The notes: generated by a model from the letters alone, not told the origin. Shown: positions 55,101 to 63,719, counted from the first letter of the stretch. The stretch: 64,000 nucleotides of DNA from Phycisphaeraceae bacterium (GCA_015200025.1 CP054186.1:2368001-2432000), one strand, 5' to 3'. Made by a program: numbers and translations.

Positions 55101-57384
55101 CCCGCGCCAACTCAAGCCCGGCGAACTCGCGCGGCTGCTCAACAGCACGCCGCTGGGGGAGGTGATCAGCGAGCGGCAGCTCCACCGGCACCGCACGCGC
55201 GCGGGGTTCCGTGTCGCGGCGGATGGTGACGCCGGCAGGGTCGACCTGTTCCGCTACGTCGCGTGGCTGGTGGCGACGCGGCACGAGGCGCTGGCCGAGG
55301 CGGCCCGCACGCCCGGGGAGGGGGTGGGGCTCACGGGCTACGAGGCGATGAAGGAGCGGGCCCGGCTCCGCAACGCCATGCTCTCGCACTCGGGCCGCGA
55401 CATCGGCGAGCTGCCGCCGGTCGTCGACCCCGCGCGGCGTGCCCGGGCCGCGAAGGACTTCCGGTACTTCTGCGAGACGTACTTCGGGCAGACGTTCCAC
55501 CTCAAGTGGTCGGACGACCATCTCAAGGTCATCGCCAAGATCGAACAGGCGGTGCTCGAGGGCGGGCTGTTCGCGATGGCGATGCCGCGCGGGTCAGGCA
55601 AGACGAGCCTGTGCGAGGTGGCATGCCTCTGGGCGCTGCTGTACGGGCACCGCGAGTTCGTCGCCCTCATCGGCTCGGACGAGGAGCACGCGGCGGGGAT
55701 GCTCGAGTCGATCAAGGCGGAGCTGGAAAACAGCGAGATCCTCGGCGCGGACTTCCCAGAGGTCTGTCATCCCATCCGGTCTCTCGAGGGCATCCACCAG
55801 CGGGCGTCGGGGCAGCTCTTCCAGGGCAAGCAGACCCACATCGGGTGGACGGCACGGGAGATCGTCCTCCCCACCATCTCCGGCTCGGTGGCGTCGGGCG
55901 CGATCATCCGCGTCGCGGGTATCACGGGCCGCATCCGCGGCATGAAGCACAAGCGCGTGGACGGCGTGAGCGTGCGCCCGTCGCTGGTGCTGATCGACGA
56001 CCCGCAGACCGACGAGAGTGCCCGGTCGCCCTCGCAGTGCGCCAACCGCGAGCGGATCCTCGCCGGCGCGATCCTGGGGCTGGCCGGCCCGGGCCGCAAG
56101 ATCGCCGGGCTCATGACGTTGACGGTCGTCCGCCCCGACGACCTGGCCGATCGCATCCTGGACCGGGACAAGCACCCGCAGTGGCAAGGCGAGCGGACGA
56201 AGATGGTGTACTCGTTCCCCACCGCAGACCGCTTGTGGGCCGAGTACGCCCGGCTGCGTGCCGAGGGGCTCAAGGCCGACCGGGGCGGAGCGGAAGCGAC
56301 CGCGTTCTACAAGACCCATCGTGCGGAGATGGACGCGGGGGCGGTCATCGCTTGGCCCGAGCGATTCAACCACGACGAACTGTCCGCCGTGCAGCACGCG
56401 ATGAACCTGCGGCTGCAGAACGAAGCGGCGTTCTTCGCGGAGTACCAGAACGAGCCGCTGCCGGAGGTTGAAGTCACCGACGACCTGCTGAGCGCCGACC
56501 AGATCGCCGCCAAGGTGAACGGCCACGCCCGCGGGCTGGTCCCCCTGGGTTGCTCGCACCTCACGATGTTCGTGGACGTGCAGGGCAAGGCGCTGTTCTA
56601 CCTTGTGGCAGCTTGGGAGGACGATTTCACTGGGCATGTCATCGACTACGGCACCGAGCCGGACCAGAAACAGGCGTACTTCACGCTCCGCGACATCAAG
56701 CGGACGCTCGGGGCGGCGTCCGTCCGCGCAGGGGCCGAGGGAGCGATCTACGCCGGGCTCGAGCGGCTCATCGAAGCGACGGTGGCTCGCGAGTGGCGGC
56801 GCGATGATGGCGCGATGGTGCGGATCGACCGCTGCTTGATCGACGCCAACTGGGGATCGTCCACGGATGTGGTCTACCAGTTCTGTCGCCAGAGCCCGCA
56901 CGCCGGGGTGCTGACGCCCAGCCACGGCCGCTACGTCGGCGCGAGCAGCCTGCCTTTCAGCGACTACAAGCGCAAGCGGGGCGAGCGGGTCGGGCTGAAC
57001 TGGCGCGTCCCGGTGGTCACCGGCAAACGAGCCGTTCGGCACGTGCTCTTCGACACGAACTTCTGGAAGTCGTTCGTGCATGCGCGGCTGGCGGTGCCCA
57101 TGGGCGACCCGGGAGGGCTGTCATTGTTCGGCCACAAGCCCGAGCACCACCGGCTTCTGGCCGAGCACCTGACCAGCGAGTACCGGGTGCGGACCGAAGG
57201 GCGTGGCCGCACGGTGGATGAATGGAAGCTCCGCGTCGAGGGGCTGGACAACCACTGGCTGGACTGCCTGGTCGGCACCGCCGTGGCGGCGTCGATGGAG
57301 GGGGCGGTGCTCTTCGGGACGGACGCCAAGGTCGTCGCGAGGCCGCGGCTGAAGCTCTCAGCGCTGAAGGGGCGCTCGCGATGA
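55084..57384 (+). CDS. Phage terminase large subunit with N-terminal small-subunit-like domain
   Basis: A 766-aa packaging motor. Residues about 1-90 form the same domain as the 82-aa upstream protein; residues about 125-420 hold the ATPase with Walker A M-P-R-G-S-G-K-T-S (about 167-175) and Walker B L-V-L-I-D-D-P (about 299-305); the C-terminal third (about 480-740) is the nuclease with acidic clusters (M-F-V-D-V-Q-G, C-L-I-D-A-N-W-G). It resembles the GpA/lambda-type family by layout. Two nearby GTG starts exist (55084, 55090). The zinc-ribbon gene overlaps its stop (ATGA). Confidence 0.88.
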   Translation: MLVAIDPRQLKPGELARLLNSTPLGEVISERQLHRHRTRAGFRVAADGDAGRVDLFRYVAWLVATRHEALAEAARTPGEGVGLTGYEAMKERARLRNAMLSHSGRDIGELPPVVDPARRARAAKDFRYFCETYFGQTFHLKWSDDHLKVIAKIEQAVLEGGLFAMAMPRGSGKTSLCEVACLWALLYGHREFVALIGSDEEHAAGMLESIKAELENSEILGADFPEVCHPIRSLEGIHQRASGQLFQGKQTHIGWTAREIVLPTISGSVASGAIIRVAGITGRIRGMKHKRVDGVSVRPSLVLIDDPQTDESARSPSQCANRERILAGAILGLAGPGRKIAGLMTLTVVRPDDLADRILDRDKHPQWQGERTKMVYSFPTADRLWAEYARLRAEGLKADRGGAEATAFYKTHRAEMDAGAVIAWPERFNHDELSAVQHAMNLRLQNEAAFFAEYQNEPLPEVEVTDDLLSADQIAAKVNGHARGLVPLGCSHLTMFVDVQGKALFYLVAAWEDDFTGHVIDYGTEPDQKQAYFTLRDIKRTLGAASVRAGAEGAIYAGLERLIEATVAREWRRDDGAMVRIDRCLIDANWGSSTDVVYQFCRQSPHAGVLTPSHGRYVGASSLPFSDYKRKRGERVGLNWRVPVVTGKRAVRHVLFDTNFWKSFVHARLAVPMGDPGGLSLFGHKPEHHRLLAEHLTSEYRVRTEGRGRTVDEWKLRVEGLDNHWLDCLVGTAVAASMEGAVLFGTDAKVVARPRLKLSALKGRSR

Positions 57385-57575
57385 CGATCAGGCCATCACC
57401 CAAGCCCGGCCCCGTTCCCAGCCCGCTGCCCAAGGGGCTGGTCTGCCCGAAGTGCGGATGCCAGCACTTCGAGGTGCTCTCCACCCGCGGAGCCCCGAGC
57501 GGGGCTGTTCGCCGCCGGAGGCAATGCCGACACTGCGGGCGACGCGTCACGACCGTCGAGCGTCCGGTCGGGTGA
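57381..57575 (+). CDS. Small NrdR-like zinc-ribbon protein
   Basis: A 64-aa protein with four Cys: V-C-P-K-C-G-C near 22-28 and R-R-R-R-Q-C-R-H-C-G-R-R-V-T-T-V-E at 45-61. That block is very close to the zinc ribbon of NrdR (R-R-R-R-E-C-x-x-C-x-x-R-F-T-T-Y-E), the ribonucleotide-reductase repressor, but the ATP-cone domain is absent. It overlaps the terminase stop by 4 nt. Probable DNA- or RNA-binding packaging or regulatory protein; also comparable to Mu Com by position. Confidence 0.75.
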   Translation: MTIRPSPKPGPVPSPLPKGLVCPKCGCQHFEVLSTRGAPSGAVRRRRQCRHCGRRVTTVERPVG

Positions 57576-57619
57576 TTGCACGCTACCGGTAGTCGATCTT
57601 GGTTCGCCGCTCACATTCC

Positions 57620-57658
57620 GCGCGACATCCCGTCGGCTGGATCAGAGAGGTACGGGTG
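57620..57658 (+). promoter_or_regulatory. Repeated phage element, copy C
   Basis: GCGCGACA (57620-57627), 15 nt, CAGAGAGGTACGGGTG (57643-57658); the GTG at 57658 follows AGAGAGG at the same 7-nt distance as in copy B. It precedes the small protein and the head operon. Confidence 0.65.
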
Positions 57659-57864
57659 TGCCCCCCGATCCTTCCAGCGATGACGAAGCCCTGCGTGAGG
57701 CGACCAAGCAGCCCGCCAAGGCCTCCGTCGACGGCCAGTCCGTCGAGCAGCACCCGCTGAAGGACCGGATCGAGGCCGATCGCTACCTCGCGTCCAAGGA
57801 CGCCGCGAGGAAGCCCGGCCTCGGCATCAAGTTCGCCAAGATCGTCCCCCCCGGCTCCGTCTGA
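57658..57864 (+). CDS. Small phage connector-like protein
   Basis: A 68-aa protein (GTG start, MPPDPSSDDEALREATKQPA) with S-V-D-G-Q-S-V-E-Q-H-P-L, D-R-Y-L-A-S-K-D. Its place between terminase and portal fits a gpW-like head completion or joining protein, but that is only positional. It shares the repeated-element ribosome site. Confidence 0.6.
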   Translation: MPPDPSSDDEALREATKQPAKASVDGQSVEQHPLKDRIEADRYLASKDAARKPGLGIKFAKIVPPGSV

Positions 57865-57871
57865 CCCACTC

Positions 57872-59416
57872 ATGCTGAACGCCATCGCCAACATCATGAG
57901 CCGGGTCGCCCCCCAACGCGCGACGCGAGAGGTCTCTCCCTCCTCGGCGGCGTCGCATGCTCCGCACGGAAGTGGGGCACGCGGCGGCCGCCGCGCGGTC
58001 GTCGCTAAGTTCGATTCGGCCCAGACCACCGCCGACAACCGCAAGCACTGGGCGAACGCCGACGGGCTGTCTCCCAACGCCGCGATCAACCCTGAGGTGC
58101 GGCGCGTCCTCCGCAACCGCGCCCGATACGAGGTCGCCAACAACTCCTACGCCAAGGGCATCGTCCTGACGCTCGCCAACGACACCGTCGGCACCGGTCC
58201 CCGGCTGCAGATGCTCACCGACGACGCGGCGGCCAACCGCCGCGTCGAGGAACTGTTCGAGGCGTGGGCGGCGGCGATCGACCTGCCCGGCAAGCTCCGC
58301 ACCATGCGGATGGCCCGCGCCGAGAGCGGCGAGGCCTTCGGGCTCCTGGTCAGCAGCCCCGGCATCGACTCGCCCGTCAAGCTCGACCTGCGGCTGATCG
58401 AACCCGAGCAGGTCGCGTCGCCGCACCTGCCGTGGACCCGGGGCGCTCGCGCGGTGCCCAGCGAGGCGGACGGAATCGTGCTCGACGCCTACGGGCTCCC
58501 CGCCGCGTACCGCGTGCTGCGCCAGCACCCGGGGGACGTGAGCATCTGGACCGGTCCGGGCGCGGGTGCCGAGCCCGCGTTCGACACGCTCCCGGCGAAC
58601 AGCGTGCTGCACTACTTCCGGCCAGACCGGCCGGGGCAGCTCCGGGGCGTTCCGGACATCACCCCCGCGCTGCCGCTGTTCGCGCAGCTGCGGCGGTACA
58701 CCCTCGCCGTCATCGCGGCCGCCGAGACCGCGGCCGACTTCGCCGCGGTGCTCTACACCGACGCGCCGGCCAACGGTGAGGCCGATCCGCTGGAGCCGAT
58801 GGACGAAGTCGAGCTCGAGAAGCGCATGGCGACGGTGCTCCCCGGCGGCTGGAAGCTCGGGCAGGTCCACGCCGAGCAGCCGACCACGAGCTACGCCGAG
58901 TTCAAGCGCGAGATCCTCAACGAGATCGCCCGCTGCCTGAACATGCCGTTCAACGTCGCGGCGGGGAACTCCTCGGGGTACAACTACGCCAGCGGCCGCC
59001 TCGACCACCAGACGTACTTCAAGAGCCTGCGCGTCGACCAGCACCACCTGCGGCTCGCGGTCCTCGACCGCCTGCTCAGGGCCTGGCTCGACGAGGCCGC
59101 GCTCGTCGAGGGCCTGCTCCCGCAGTCCATGCGGGTGCGCGGGGCGGCGATGCCGCACACCTGGTTCTGGGATGGGGTCGAGCACGTCGACCCCGCCAAG
59201 GAAGCCAACGCGCAGGCCACGCGCCTGACCAACCACACCACCACGCTCGCCCACGAGTACGCCCGCCAGGGGCGCGACTGGGAGGACGAGCTCCGCCAGC
59301 GTGCCAAGGAGCTCGCGCTCATGGCCGAACTCGGGCTGCCGGTGGGCCCGACCGCTCGACAGGAGTCCGCCCCCGGGCGCGACGAGGAACAGGAGAACCA
59401 GGCCAATGCCGTCTGA
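57872..59416 (+). CDS. Phage portal protein (lambda family)
   Basis: A 514-aa protein with the lambda gpB-like pattern: L-R-N-R-A-R-Y-E-V-A-N-N-S-Y-A-K-G-I (about 70-87), R-L-I-E-P-E-Q-V near 178, V-L-H-Y-F-R-P-D-R-P-G-Q-L-R-G-V-P (about 246-262), and E-R/N-M-P-F-N-V-A-A-G-N-S-S-G-Y-N-Y near 360, which is the lambda-type portal signature. Forms the 12-subunit channel at one head vertex. It overlaps the next gene by 11 nt, supporting coupled translation. Confidence 0.92.
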   Translation: MLNAIANIMSRVAPQRATREVSPSSAASHAPHGSGARGGRRAVVAKFDSAQTTADNRKHWANADGLSPNAAINPEVRRVLRNRARYEVANNSYAKGIVLTLANDTVGTGPRLQMLTDDAAANRRVEELFEAWAAAIDLPGKLRTMRMARAESGEAFGLLVSSPGIDSPVKLDLRLIEPEQVASPHLPWTRGARAVPSEADGIVLDAYGLPAAYRVLRQHPGDVSIWTGPGAGAEPAFDTLPANSVLHYFRPDRPGQLRGVPDITPALPLFAQLRRYTLAVIAAAETAADFAAVLYTDAPANGEADPLEPMDEVELEKRMATVLPGGWKLGQVHAEQPTTSYAEFKREILNEIARCLNMPFNVAAGNSSGYNYASGRLDHQTYFKSLRVDQHHLRLAVLDRLLRAWLDEAALVEGLLPQSMRVRGAAMPHTWFWDGVEHVDPAKEANAQATRLTNHTTTLAHEYARQGRDWEDELRQRAKELALMAELGLPVGPTARQESAPGRDEEQENQANAV

Positions 59417-61439
59417 CACCATCGCCTTCAACGACCATCCGCTCGTGATCCGCGCCAACAGGGCAGCCGACGCCGCCGGGTCCACCCCCGCGGCGGCGCA
59501 CAAGAGCCTGTCGCTCACGGCCGAGGCCGAGTTCGAGTTCATCGCCGCGGCGGGCGGCGATGCCGGTGGCGGCACCGCGCTCCCGCGTTTCCGGATGGTC
59601 GCGTACACCGGAGGCCCGATGAAGGTCTCCGGCTGGCGGCACCCGGTGGTGATCGATCTGGCGGGCCTGGCGATCCCCTCGCAGTCCCGCCCGATCCGCT
59701 TCGGCCACGACGCCGCCGCGGGCGTCGGTCACACCAGCGCTGTGACCGTCGAGGACGGCAAGCTCGTGGCGTCCGGAGTTGTCTCCCGCGATACGCACGC
59801 GGCCAAAGAGGTCGTGGCCTCGGCCCGCAACGGGTTCCCGTGGCAGGCGTCGGTCGGCACCAGCGTCGAGGCGTTCGAGTTCCTTCGCGAGAACCAGTCC
59901 GCCACGGTCAACGGCCGCGAGGTGCAGGGCCCGCTCAACATCGTCCGCAAGTCGACGCTGGGCGAGATCAGCTTCGTCGACCTCGGTGCCGACGGCAGCA
60001 CCACCGCCAGCATCGCGGCCTCGGGTGACGCCGGAGCCACGCCGGTGCAGGCCGCTCCCGCCGCTCCTGCGACTGGCCCGACCGAGCCGAGCAGTCCCAG
60101 CAACCCGGTCATGGAGCTGCGGGCCCAGATGGCGGCGGAGACCGACCGCATCAGCGCGATCCGGCGTCTGTGCGCAGGGCAGCACGGGCAGATCGAGTCG
60201 CAGGCGATCCGCGACGGGTGGGACGCCACGCGCACGGAACTGGAGGTGCTCCGCGCCAGCCGTCCCAAGCCTCCCGAGGCCCCTGGGATCCAGTCCCACG
60301 GGCGGGGCCCCGTCACCCAGAAGGTGCTGGAGGCGGCGTGCATCCTGTCCGGGCGCATGGAGAGCCCGGAGAAGCACTGTGAGGAGCGGGACCTCGAGGC
60401 CGCCAGCCGCGCGTTCGGTCGCACGCTGGGCCTGCAGGAACTCCTGCTGCACGCCGCCTGGGCCAACGGCTACACCGGACGCACGTTCCGCGACTGGCAG
60501 GGCGTGATGGACGCCGCCTTCGGGCGCGGCATCGAGGCGTCGGTCGGGGGCAGCACGATCAGCATCGCGGGGATCCTCTCGACGGTCGCCAACAAGTTCC
60601 TGCTCGACGGCTTCTATAGCGTCGAGCGCACGTGGCGGAACATCTGCGCCGTCCGCAGCGTCACCGACTTCAAGACCGTCACCAGCTACCGGCTCACCGG
60701 CAACGACGGGTACGAGAAGGTCGCTCCCGGCGGCGAGATCAAGCACGGGACGCTTGGAGAGGAGTCGTACTCCAACAAGGCCGACACGTACGCCTTGATG
60801 CTGGCGATCGACCGCACCGACATCTACAACGACGACCTCGGGGCGATCACATCGGTGCCGCGCAAGCTCGGGTCCGGCTCGGGCAAGACCATCAACGAGG
60901 TCTTCTGGGCGGCGTTCATGAACAACGCCGCGTTCTTCAGCGTCGCCAACAAGAACTTCGTCGCCGGCGCGGACACCGCGCTCGGGGTCGATGGCCTGAC
61001 CAAAGCCGAGGTGGCTTTCATGGACCAGGTGGACACCGACGGCAAGCCCATCGGGGTCCTGCCGCAGATCCTGCTGGTGCCCACGGCGCTGTCGGCGATG
61101 GGCAGCCAGCTCTTCAAGAGCCTGGAGCTGCGCGACAACACCGCCGGCGCGAAGTACCCGCTCACCAACCCCCACCAGGGCAAGTTCCGCGTCGAGGTCA
61201 GCCGCTATCTGGGCAACCCCAAGTTCGGCGGCAACTCGACCAAGGCGTGGTACCTGCTGGCGGACGCGAACGACCTGCCGGTGGTCGAGATGGCGTTCCT
61301 CAACGGCCAGGAGTCGCCGACCATCGAGACCGCCGAGCAGACCTTCAACCGCCTGGGCATCCAGATGCGCGGCTACCACGACTTCGGCGTGGCGCTGCAG
61401 GACCCGCGCGGCGGCGTGAAGGCCAAGGGTGAGGCGTAA
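59406..61439 (+). CDS. Prohead protease-major capsid fusion
   Basis: A 677-aa fusion. Residues about 20-190 resemble a serine-type maturation protease or scaffold with R-F-G-H-D and W-Q-A-S-V-G catalytic-like sites; residues about 210-260 are a Ser/Pro/Ala linker and helical segment; residues about 300-670 are the HK97-fold major capsid, with V-E-R-T-W-R-N-I-C, R-L-T-G-N-D-G-Y-E-K-V-A-P, E-V-F-W-A-A-F-M-N-N-A and Y-P-L-T-N-P-H-Q-G-K-F-R-V. In most phages these are two genes; a fusion implies self-cleavage. Start ATG 59406 inside the portal end. Confidence 0.82.
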   Translation: MPSDTIAFNDHPLVIRANRAADAAGSTPAAAHKSLSLTAEAEFEFIAAAGGDAGGGTALPRFRMVAYTGGPMKVSGWRHPVVIDLAGLAIPSQSRPIRFGHDAAAGVGHTSAVTVEDGKLVASGVVSRDTHAAKEVVASARNGFPWQASVGTSVEAFEFLRENQSATVNGREVQGPLNIVRKSTLGEISFVDLGADGSTTASIAASGDAGATPVQAAPAAPATGPTEPSSPSNPVMELRAQMAAETDRISAIRRLCAGQHGQIESQAIRDGWDATRTELEVLRASRPKPPEAPGIQSHGRGPVTQKVLEAACILSGRMESPEKHCEERDLEAASRAFGRTLGLQELLLHAAWANGYTGRTFRDWQGVMDAAFGRGIEASVGGSTISIAGILSTVANKFLLDGFYSVERTWRNICAVRSVTDFKTVTSYRLTGNDGYEKVAPGGEIKHGTLGEESYSNKADTYALMLAIDRTDIYNDDLGAITSVPRKLGSGSGKTINEVFWAAFMNNAAFFSVANKNFVAGADTALGVDGLTKAEVAFMDQVDTDGKPIGVLPQILLVPTALSAMGSQLFKSLELRDNTAGAKYPLTNPHQGKFRVEVSRYLGNPKFGGNSTKAWYLLADANDLPVVEMAFLNGQESPTIETAEQTFNRLGIQMRGYHDFGVALQDPRGGVKAKGEA

Positions 61440-61513
61440 TGCCGGAGCAGGTCGAGTTCGAAGACGGTATCGGCATCGAGCCGGGCGGAGAGCCAGGCAC
61501 AGGAGGTACACAC

Positions 61514-61855
61514 GTGTCCACAACGAAGTTCGTTCAGGATGGCGCGGCGATCGATTACACGGCGGCAGCGGACATCCCCGCGGGCACCGTCGTCGTGCAG
61601 GGCGACCTGGTTGGCACAACGCGTTCCGACCTCAAGGCGGGCCAGTTCGGCTCGCTGGCGGTGCAGGGGGTCTTCGACTTCCCCAAGGCCGCCGGGGCGG
61701 GCACGGCGTTCACCGTCGGCACGCTGGCCTACTGGGACGCGGCCAACAAGGTCGCCACCAAGAACGCGGCCGCCGGCGCGAACAAGCTGATCGGCAAGGC
61801 GGTGAAGGCGACCGTCGACGCCGACACCATCGTCCGCGTGCGGCTGCAGCAGTAA
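61514..61855 (+). CDS. DUF2190 capsid decoration-like protein
   Basis: A 113-aa protein from the GTG at 61514, with AGGAGG 7 nt upstream. It shows the DUF2190 pattern V-Q-D-G-A-A-I-D-Y-T-A-A-A-D-I-P-A-G and a beta-rich body ending in V-R-V-R-L-Q-Q, similar to lambda gpD-like head decoration proteins. An ATG at 61439, in TAATG with the capsid stop, would add 25 low-complexity residues but has a weaker ribosome site. Stabilises the expanded capsid by analogy. Confidence 0.8.
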   Translation: MSTTKFVQDGAAIDYTAAADIPAGTVVVQGDLVGTTRSDLKAGQFGSLAVQGVFDFPKAAGAGTAFTVGTLAYWDAANKVATKNAAAGANKLIGKAVKATVDADTIVRVRLQQ

Positions 61856-61881
61856 CCCCCACGCCCCCCAAGGAGCCACCT

Positions 61882-62271
61882 GTGGGCGACCTGCTCGATC
61901 GTGGCGCGGCGTTCCTCGACGCCCAGCGGCACCAGCACCTCTCCCGCCCGGTCCTTTACCGGCGTGGCACAGACGAGAAGGAAGTCCAGGCCACCATCGG
62001 CAAGACGGAGTTCGAGCAGGTCGACGACGTTGGGGGGGCGGGGCTCATTCACCGAGTGGAGTCGCGGGACTTCCTCGTGCGGACGGCGGAACTGGATCTG
62101 GGCGCTGGCCCGATCCTCCCGCGGGCGGGCGACCAGGTGCGAGAGACGGTTGGTACGAGCGTGTTCGTGTACGAGGTCAATGCCCCCGGTGGACAACCGC
62201 CCTGGCGCTACAGCGACCCGTACCGCAGGGTTCTTCGGATTCACACCAAGCACATCGGCACGGAGACGTGA
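61882..62271 (+). CDS. Phage head-tail region protein, unknown
   Basis: A 129-aa protein with a GTG start and AAGGAG 7 nt upstream (MGDLLDRGAAFLDAQRHQHL). It has Y-R-R-G-T-D-E-K-E-V-Q-A-T, a D-F-L-V-R-T-A-E-L-D-L segment and a terminal R-V-L-R-I-H-T-K-H. Position after the decoration protein and its beta-rich outline suggest a head-tail joining or completion protein. No motif is decisive. Confidence 0.65.
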   Translation: MGDLLDRGAAFLDAQRHQHLSRPVLYRRGTDEKEVQATIGKTEFEQVDDVGGAGLIHRVESRDFLVRTAELDLGAGPILPRAGDQVRETVGTSVFVYEVNAPGGQPPWRYSDPYRRVLRIHTKHIGTET

Positions 62272-62576
62272 TGGCGGACTCAAGCAACAACTCCAACGGA
62301 CAGAACGGCAGCGCCCGTTGGGCCGGCGTGGTCGTCACGGTTGTGCTCGCGGCGGGCGCGATGACCGTCCAGTGGGGCGTGGTCACCACGAAGCTCCAGC
62401 AGGTGGAGAAGCGCCTCGACGAGTTCATCGGCGAGGCCCGCAGCATCCGCGCTCAGTACGCCGAGATGGAACGCAAGATTTGGTTCCTCGAGGGCAAGCT
62501 CTCCGGGCTGACGTCCAACTCGCCGCGCCAGAGCGTGCCAACCACGGGCTCTCCTGTGATCGGAGGTGGTCCGTGA
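62271..62576 (+). CDS. Small membrane protein with coiled-coil
   Basis: A 101-aa protein, one predicted membrane helix (W-A-G-V-V-V-T-V-V-L-A-A-G-A-M-T-V) near residues 17-34, followed by a helical coiled-coil segment (K-L-Q-Q-V-E-K-R-L-D-E-F-I-G-E-A-R-S-I) and a Ser/Pro/Gly-rich tail. Its start overlaps the upstream stop (TGATG) and its stop overlaps the next start (GTGA). Could be a superinfection-exclusion or structural membrane protein. Confidence 0.6.
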   Translation: MADSSNNSNGQNGSARWAGVVVTVVLAAGAMTVQWGVVTTKLQQVEKRLDEFIGEARSIRAQYAEMERKIWFLEGKLSGLTSNSPRQSVPTTGSPVIGGGP

Positions 62577-63004
62577 GCACCATTGCCGCCCTCGCCGATG
62601 CCGTCGCGGCGCACGTGAGCGCCGGGTCCTACGGACAGCCCGTCACGGCCGTCCGGATGTACCAGCCCGCATTCACGCTGGAGGATCTCAAGGACCTCCG
62701 CGTATCGGTGGTGCCGCGCACGGTGCAGATGACCCCGGCGACGCGGGACAGCCTGGCCATCGAGTACGTCATCGACGTCGGCGTGCAGAAGAAGCTGCCC
62801 GCCGAAGGGGCGGACGCGGCGATCGATGAGTTGCTCGTGCTCGTCGAGGCGATCGCGGATCACCTGAGGTTCAAACGCCTGGAGGGCTTCCCCGAAGCGG
62901 CGTGGGTCGGGATCAACAACGAGCCGGTGGTGTCGAGCGAGGCGCTCGAGCAGCACCGGGTGTTCACGAGCGTCCTGAGCGTCACCTACCGGGAGCGGAG
63001 GTAG
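62573..63004 (+). CDS. Phage tail-completion-like protein
   Basis: A 143-aa protein from GTG 62573 (S-T-I-A-A-L-A-D-A-V-A-A-H-V), which overlaps the previous stop (GTGA). Contains L-R-V-S-V-V-P-R-T-V-Q-M-T-P-A-T and E-Y-V-I-D-V-G-V-Q-K-K, then L-V-E-A-I-A-D-H-L. Gene order, 3' of the connectors and 5' of the tail tube, fits a tail terminator or completion protein; the sequence alone does not decide. Confidence 0.65.
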   Translation: MSTIAALADAVAAHVSAGSYGQPVTAVRMYQPAFTLEDLKDLRVSVVPRTVQMTPATRDSLAIEYVIDVGVQKKLPAEGADAAIDELLVLVEAIADHLRFKRLEGFPEAAWVGINNEPVVSSEALEQHRVFTSVLSVTYRERR

Positions 63005-63006
63005 CG

Positions 63007-63264
63007 ATGCGCAACACGATCATCTTCGGCGTGGCGATGACCGACGAGCTCAAGCCGCTGGCGACCCAGAAGACCATCGCCACCTTCACGCTCACCGCGT
63101 CGCACAAGAACACGCAGGACCTGCTGCTCTCGGATGGCAAGACGGACCCGATCGATGTCGCGCCGGGCACGCAGTACTACTTCGAGCGGGTCAACCTGGC
63201 GGACATTCTGGTCAAGAGCAAGGCGGGCGAGATGGTCTTTGTGGTCGGCCACAGCGCCGAGTGA
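63007..63264 (+). CDS. Small phage structural protein
   Basis: An 85-aa protein (MRNTIIFGVAMTDELKPLAT) with a beta-rich pattern (I-A-T-F-T-L-T-A-S, Y-Y-F-E-R-V-N-L-A-D-I-L-V, M-V-F-V-V-G-H). It lies 2 nt after its neighbour and 12 nt before the tail tube gene. Likely tail or neck associated; unassigned. Confidence 0.6.
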   Translation: MRNTIIFGVAMTDELKPLATQKTIATFTLTASHKNTQDLLLSDGKTDPIDVAPGTQYYFERVNLADILVKSKAGEMVFVVGHSAE

Positions 63265-63276
63265 AAGGAGTCAGCG

Positions 63277-63705
63277 ATGGCGATCAAGCTCGGCATGGAG
63301 GCCGCCCTCAAGTACAAGGTCGGCGGTCAGGGCGGCGCGGGTGCGTGGACGGCGCTGGGCAACACGCGGGACGTGACGCTCAACCTGGAAGCGGGCGAGG
63401 CGGACGTCACCACGCGAGCCAACAACGGCTGGCGGGCGACGGTCGCCACGCTCAAGGAGGCGAGCGTCGAGTTCGAGATGGTCTGGGACACCGGCGATGC
63501 CGGGTTCACCGCCATCAAGAACGCCTTCTTCAACAACGACCCCATCGGCCTGCAGATCCTCGACGCGGCCGCGGGCCAGGGCCTGCAGGCGGACTTCTCG
63601 ATCACCAACTTCAGCCGCAGCGAGGCCCTCGAGGAGGCCATCACGGTGTCGGTGACGGCGAAGGTGACGTATTCGACCACGGCGCCCTCATGGATCGGCA
63701 GCTAA
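63277..63705 (+). CDS. Major tail tube protein-like
   Basis: A 142-aa protein with a tail-tube type beta-sandwich pattern: W-T-A-L-G-N-T-R-D-V-T-L-N-L-E-A-G-E-A-D-V-T-T-R-A-N-N-G-W-R-A-T (residues about 24-52), the common R-x-N-x-G-W segment, then F-S-I-T-N-F and T-V-S-V-T-A-K. This matches TP901-1-like tail tube proteins of siphophages. A good ribosome site (AAAGGAG, 7 nt) precedes the ATG. Sets a siphovirus-type tail. Confidence 0.8.
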   Translation: MAIKLGMEAALKYKVGGQGGAGAWTALGNTRDVTLNLEAGEADVTTRANNGWRATVATLKEASVEFEMVWDTGDAGFTAIKNAFFNNDPIGLQILDAAAGQGLQADFSITNFSRSEALEEAITVSVTAKVTYSTTAPSWIGS

Positions 63706-63719
63706 GCACGGAGGCACGG

